A stretch of DNA of 64,000 bases from Aquatica leii. Taxonomy: Eukaryota; Arthropoda; Insecta; Coleoptera; Lampyridae. Below the pieces are notes generated by a model. That model was not told the DNA's origin. It did not search any database and saw nothing but the letters and a program-made list of their open reading frames with translations. The stretch covers positions 2,418,001 to 2,482,000 of the forward strand of contig CM069439.1 of NCBI GenBank assembly GCA_035610365.1, in the 5' to 3' direction. The stretch's first letter is position 1. Each line of letters begins with the position of its first letter. A program made the position numbers and the translations under genes. Positions 59,353 through 64,000 of the stretch are shown in pieces.

Positions 59353-62300
59353 TTAAAACATTTTTTTTCTAATTTTAGCTAAATTTCAGAACTTTCAAAC
59401 AGATTTTTTAGCAGACAAATTTAAATAATTATTGAATTTCAAAGCATAGTTTTACGTAGATTTCGATTTATTACATTTTAGAGTTTTTTCGTCAGTAGGT
59501 ACGTAACTACACCAACGATTAAATATTAAGTTTTGCAATCAGGACAGCAAAAAAAATAGTTCTTTCTACCCGTTACATGTCGCTTGTTCACTTACAAAGT
59601 AGTCGATCTTAATTTTTGAACCAATAGTGCCAGGTTTACGGCAATTAAACAGTGGGCATACATATTCCAATTTTAGCTGCTTTTATATTGAAAGTTTAAT
59701 TTTGTTTACAATAAAAATTTGTTATTTTACATATCGTAACTTTAAGGGAAAAAATGTATAAGTAACTCCAAACTACTCCTAATCGTACTGAATCTAATCG
59801 TTCGATTGAATCTGAAAGAAGGATGTTATCGTAGAAATTGCATGCATCAAAACATTTTTTTTTCAAAACCGAGTAATGGTTTTTTAATTATTTTATCCAA
59901 AAAATATTTTTCCAAAATATAACCAAAATTTGATAATTAAATGGTTATTTATTACTAAATTTTTCGAGTATTTTGACGTCAATTTATTTCGACACAGTTT
60001 TGAAATTGCTAAACTAGGATTACAAATTTTACCAGATGTATAATTACATCACATACAAAAAAATATTTAAAAAAAACTGCAAGTAAAAGTAATTAATTCA
60101 AGCTCATTTGGAAGATGGAAGACTCGGAAAAATTTGGAAATAGTTTTTTGATATGATATTAAAACCTATGAATGTTTTTGTTTAAAGCCTTAGTGATTAT
60201 ATTTTTCATGTACATATGAAGACGAGATTTTTTATAAGAGCCCACCTCACCCCACCTAAATGTACTGATTGCTACTCTCTATGAGGAATTATTGCTTAGG
60301 GATAGAAAAAGCTATATCTACGACTGTAAGAAACAGTTGATAATAACGGTAAAATGCAAAGGTCAATCGACGACCTTGAATGCACTATCGTTTTTTACGT
60401 AGACGACCCCATCTTTGAAGGAATCAACACGATGAATAAAGATATAGGTTGAACATACATGTCTGAAAAAGTTAAAAATAAAAACTCAAGTACTGAAATA
60501 AGTTATTTCCAATAATTATCTTAATTTTGTTAACAACGCAAAGGTTCCGCTTGTACGACAGTGAACACACGTATCTAGTATAGTACCAATAATAGTACAT
60601 TACTTACTACTTATTAGTTACAAAGATTCTGCAGAATAATCTTCTAGACGGTTGCGTAGATGATCGTGACAGTTTTAACTTGCTAGTTGGAGACAGAAAG
60701 ACGATTTGCTATAGTATAACATATTCCACATAAACGTGCAGATGCTTCTATTGTAATCGGGCTTAGAAGAACCACGCGGAGTTTTAGTAAGGAACTAGAC
60801 ACCAAAGAAAGATCGGTAAATTGCTTATAATTTAGATGTTATGTGAGGTTTTAGCGCCTGAAATAATACGTACTAACGTTAAATGAGCGTTATATGCTTG
60901 ATAAAACACGTAAAAACTGTTAACTTTTTCTTATCGGTTAAGTGTTATAAGTAGTTTAACAATCAACAATTAAATCTAATGAGTAATAATTTCACTTAAA
61001 TGCTACTAAATCTATAATTGGATTACAAAAGAATTTGTCAAAAAAACTTTCTTAACCATATAAAAAGGCTATAAAGTCAACGTATAATTTTAATTTATAC
61101 CGTAAAAAGTGCAAAACTATACTTTTGTCATACACTTAGTAGTTTGTTATAAACATTACCCTAGGATAGAATTGTGATTTGCCTTGGTTTTTTTGTTTTT
61201 GAAATTGAAGATTTGATAATTGACATCTTAGGTCAAATTTTTTAACACCGTAAAAAGTTTTAAAATTATAAACATTGTTCAACTTATTTCTTTATCTAGA
61301 GATTTGTAACCAACTTAAGCTAGGAATTTTTGACATTTGCAATAACTCTCAAAAATAAAACAAAATAACCGAATGGCAAATGAAATTTAAACATAAATTT
61401 TCTAATTTATAATACGCGATGTTTTCAGGGATAATTCAGATGTTGCAATTATTACATTCTGTGACATTTTATTTAGGTCTCCCGATAAAGTGATTACCTT
61501 TCATACACGAATCGGCTTGACCACACCCAACATATGAGCAAGTATTAAACAACTCACTAAATAAACATCGGCAAAACCAATTAATATCTGCAAGTGTTAC
61601 TGTTTAACATTTCTGAAAAAGGTGAAGGGCGATTTTAAAACCGCTTTAAGTTCCCAGACAAATCGTGTGTAAAATTATTATTGCTATAATTAGCTTGTAC
61701 ATACCTTGTATGACTCGCAATTACCACAAAATTTCCAATTCATGTAAAAAAATCCCCGACCAATACTTCTAATTAAAGTTTACACGTAAATTTTCGAGAA
61801 TGGTTATTTAATTTTGACGACTGCAACACCAGCCAGAATTTCGCCAATTACAGAAATATGCAACGCGAACTTTCTTCCGGGTTAATTTACCTACCATACT
61901 TCTTCAAATAGATGTATTTGGTTTATGTTAAAATCAAATACTATTTAGTACTTGTGCGTAAAAGATACTTACATTGAAATGTTAGAAATATAACTACAGT
62001 ATATCACTAAGTATAGATAACACAAAATACTTAATGTTGTACAAAATTATATACAAACAGAATTAGAAAAAGTGTGCTAAAAAAATGAATACTTTACAGT
62101 TTGCTTGGTTACTACAAAAAATCTAAATAAAATAATTCTTATAATGTAACTTGTAAAAATTCATCTTAGTACAGGGTTGTTAACTTTATTATTAATGTTT
62201 ATTTAAATAGTCAAAAAAATTGTAAAACAAACTGTTTTTGTGTACGAATCAACGTTTATAAAAGTTAATCAAAAACAGAACTAAACTGTAAGATTATTGC

Positions 62301-63299
62301 AAATCAGTATAATTAAAATTTATTGTTTTTTAAAAAATAAACTAAACAAAAAAAATATTTGAATATACATAAACTTCTAGAGCCTATAGCAATCGCAACC
62401 AAATATTTTTTTTTTAAAATAACAATAAAAAAATTAATCATTTTTGAATAAGTAATTGGTGTATTTGTGACGATGTCAATAAGTTATAAATTATCGTAAA
62501 ATGCGTAAAAACCAAGACTAGAAATACTTAAAAAAGACTAATAACAAGATTCAATGTGAAAGAATAGAACAGACACCAAAATTCTAATGGCTTTGTCTCA
62601 ATTTTGCAAGTTTATGAAAAAACATGTTTATGAAAACACGCTTAAGATTTCAGGTGCTTTTAAAAATACTCAAAATCGTTAAACTTTTTAATAACTTTGT
62701 GCAATTTTTATATCTGACCTAAAACAAAAAAAAATTCCTAGCGCCCTTTTTGTAATATTTTATTATACACAAAACTTTGTAGTGTCAATTGAATTCGAAC
62801 AAATTTTAATATTTGTGTTGATTTCGACCATTTTGCACAATATCCTTAAATTTTTTAATTACATTTGTAATAATTATCGGAAGCTGTAAGTGACTTAATA
62901 AAATTGAATAAGTAGAGCCAACCTATAACTAAATTGTCTAACAGTTTGCATAAAATATTCAAAACAATATAAAAAAAAAGTATAGCGAAAAATCGAAAAC
63001 AAATTCTAATACAAAATTGATAATTGCGCGCAATTCTGATCTTTATTAGAAACAAATATAATTTAAAATAAAAACTTGAAAGAAAAAAGTTGTTTTTGTC
63101 GTTTATGCATGAATTGACAGAGACTATGGCCGAGAGAGACAACAACGCAGGTGAGAAATGCAAGTTAAACGTAAACAGAACAAAAAGATGAAGGACATGA
63201 ACTGTTATTAATAGTAATAGTAATTTGTGATTGCAAAAAGGATTTTTTTTTGGGAAATAATGCTAAGAATTGTGCAAGATACTTTATGCAAATATTTTT
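59353..63299. other. AT-rich stretch, mostly featureless
   Basis: A 40-codon plus-strand frame at 60330-60452 contains RSIDDLECTIVFYVDDPIFE. FYVDD resembles the reverse transcriptase box of Ty1/copia elements, but the support is thin. Another protein-like frame at about 60640-60735 reads LLDGCVDDRDSFNLLVGDRK, unassigned. The 102-codon minus frame at 62855-63163 has no motif. Confidence 0.35.
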
Positions 63300-63339
63300 C
63301 TTACTGTAATACTCTTTGACCTTTGGGCAATCGCCAAGG

Positions 63340-63450
63340 CTATGCGTAAGTCCGCCGAACGAACGACGAGTTAGTGACGTGCGGGGCGAACTATTTCTGA
63401 AGAAAAAACCGCGGGCGATCAGTTGCTGGTAGATTCAGCATCAAATCCCA
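63340..63450. promoter_or_regulatory. CpG-richer island, possible promoter
   Basis: Sequence with GTCCGCCGAACGAACGACGA, GACGTGCGGGGCG and CCGCGGGCGATCAGTTGC is far richer in CpG than its surroundings. A TCAGTT initiator-like word occurs at 63419. No matching downstream element or coding exon was found, so strand and function are unknown. Confidence 0.2.
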
Positions 63451-64000
63451 TTATCCGTTAACGTTTACCTTTAAACTCTAAACGAGTTTATTTATGGTAA
63501 CTACTAATCACGAACGGATTGATTTATACTATGAATGGATTCATCCATAGCCCTACCACTGTTAGTTGCTGCCGCGTTTTATAATAATTAAGACACTCGC
63601 ACAAATGTTTACAGAGATTTATTGTTATTGCGCCATATTTTATGTTATTGATAATGAACGCTTCTAAAACATGGTACGTCAAATTTATTAAAACCCACGC
63701 GTGTGTTATTTCTAACGAGCTTCCTTTCGACCGATTTAATAAAATCGTTGACCGTATTACGAAAGACAAAACGAAAAAATCTTATCCCTTAGTCATAACT
63801 TCATCATTTTATTACCCCATCGTACTGCTAGAAGTGATTTTCGTGACATAAGCTACGCTCGAAGGATCATCATTAATTACTTTTAGATACCTCAAATTTG
63901 CAACTCGAAGATGTGATTGAGATTCTCACGGTTTCTGCTCGTAATATGTCATCGTGCAAATGACTTCTTGTCAAACTCTCCAATCTGACATGGGATGCGG
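63451..64000. other. AT-rich right edge
   Basis: Overlapping chance frames on both strands (63524-63769 minus, 63642-63851 plus) have no motif. Any exon belonging to the preceding island would lie beyond the window. Confidence 0.35.

Overview
This window reads as intergenic or intronic DNA from a large, strongly AT-rich animal genome, most likely an insect. The evidence is indirect. The background is A/T-dominated with many chance ORFs rich in Lys, Asn, Ile, Phe and Tyr, and I can recognise no complete host protein. The inserts are a typical arthropod mixture: piggyBac, Tc1/mariner, hAT, Penelope-like and Crypton-type (tyrosine recombinase) elements with many small inverted-repeat derivatives. 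I cannot fix the order; a beetle is only a guess.

Layout. 0-0.6 kb: a CpG-richer island that could be the promoter and first non-coding exon of a minus-strand gene lying to the left. 4.4-4.9 kb: a piggyBac C-terminal relic beside a dispersed repeat. 10.8-14.35 kb: a dense cluster holding a mariner-like element with about 400-bp terminal inverted repeats (TIRs), a decayed hAT transposase (DUF4371/TTF type), a hAT-like MITE and a 267-bp near-perfect palindrome. 16.9-18.1 kb: two more TIR elements. 19.4-19.8 kb: a Penelope-like reverse transcriptase/GIY-YIG relic. 27.1-28.5 kb: three protein-like minus-strand fragments I cannot name. 29.2-31.95 kb: a large inverted repeat whose left arm is split by a TTAA-flanked piggyBac-type non-autonomous element, followed by a direct partial copy of the arm. 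33.8 kb: a 144-bp MITE. 37.2-38.8 kb: a degenerate piggyBac element with TTAA at both ends. 45.3-45.5 kb: a hairpin enclosing a hammerhead-like core of Penelope type. 46-47.15 kb: a second piggyBac relic. 54.6-56.2 kb: a compound 100-bp palindrome followed by an intact two-exon tyrosine recombinase gene. 58.15-59.35 kb: a decayed Tc1 element. 63.3-63.5 kb: another GC/CpG-richer island.

The tyrosine recombinase (54949-56176) is the only long gene that looks functional. With one 109-bp phase-0 intron removed it encodes 372 residues and keeps the whole catalytic set (R, K, H-x-x-R, W, Y). Every recognisable DDE transposase here is broken by stops, frameshifts, deletions or loss of catalytic residues. 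The window is mainly a record of successive insertions, with one possibly active or domesticated recombinase. Long stretches between these items show nothing I can support beyond AT-rich sequence.
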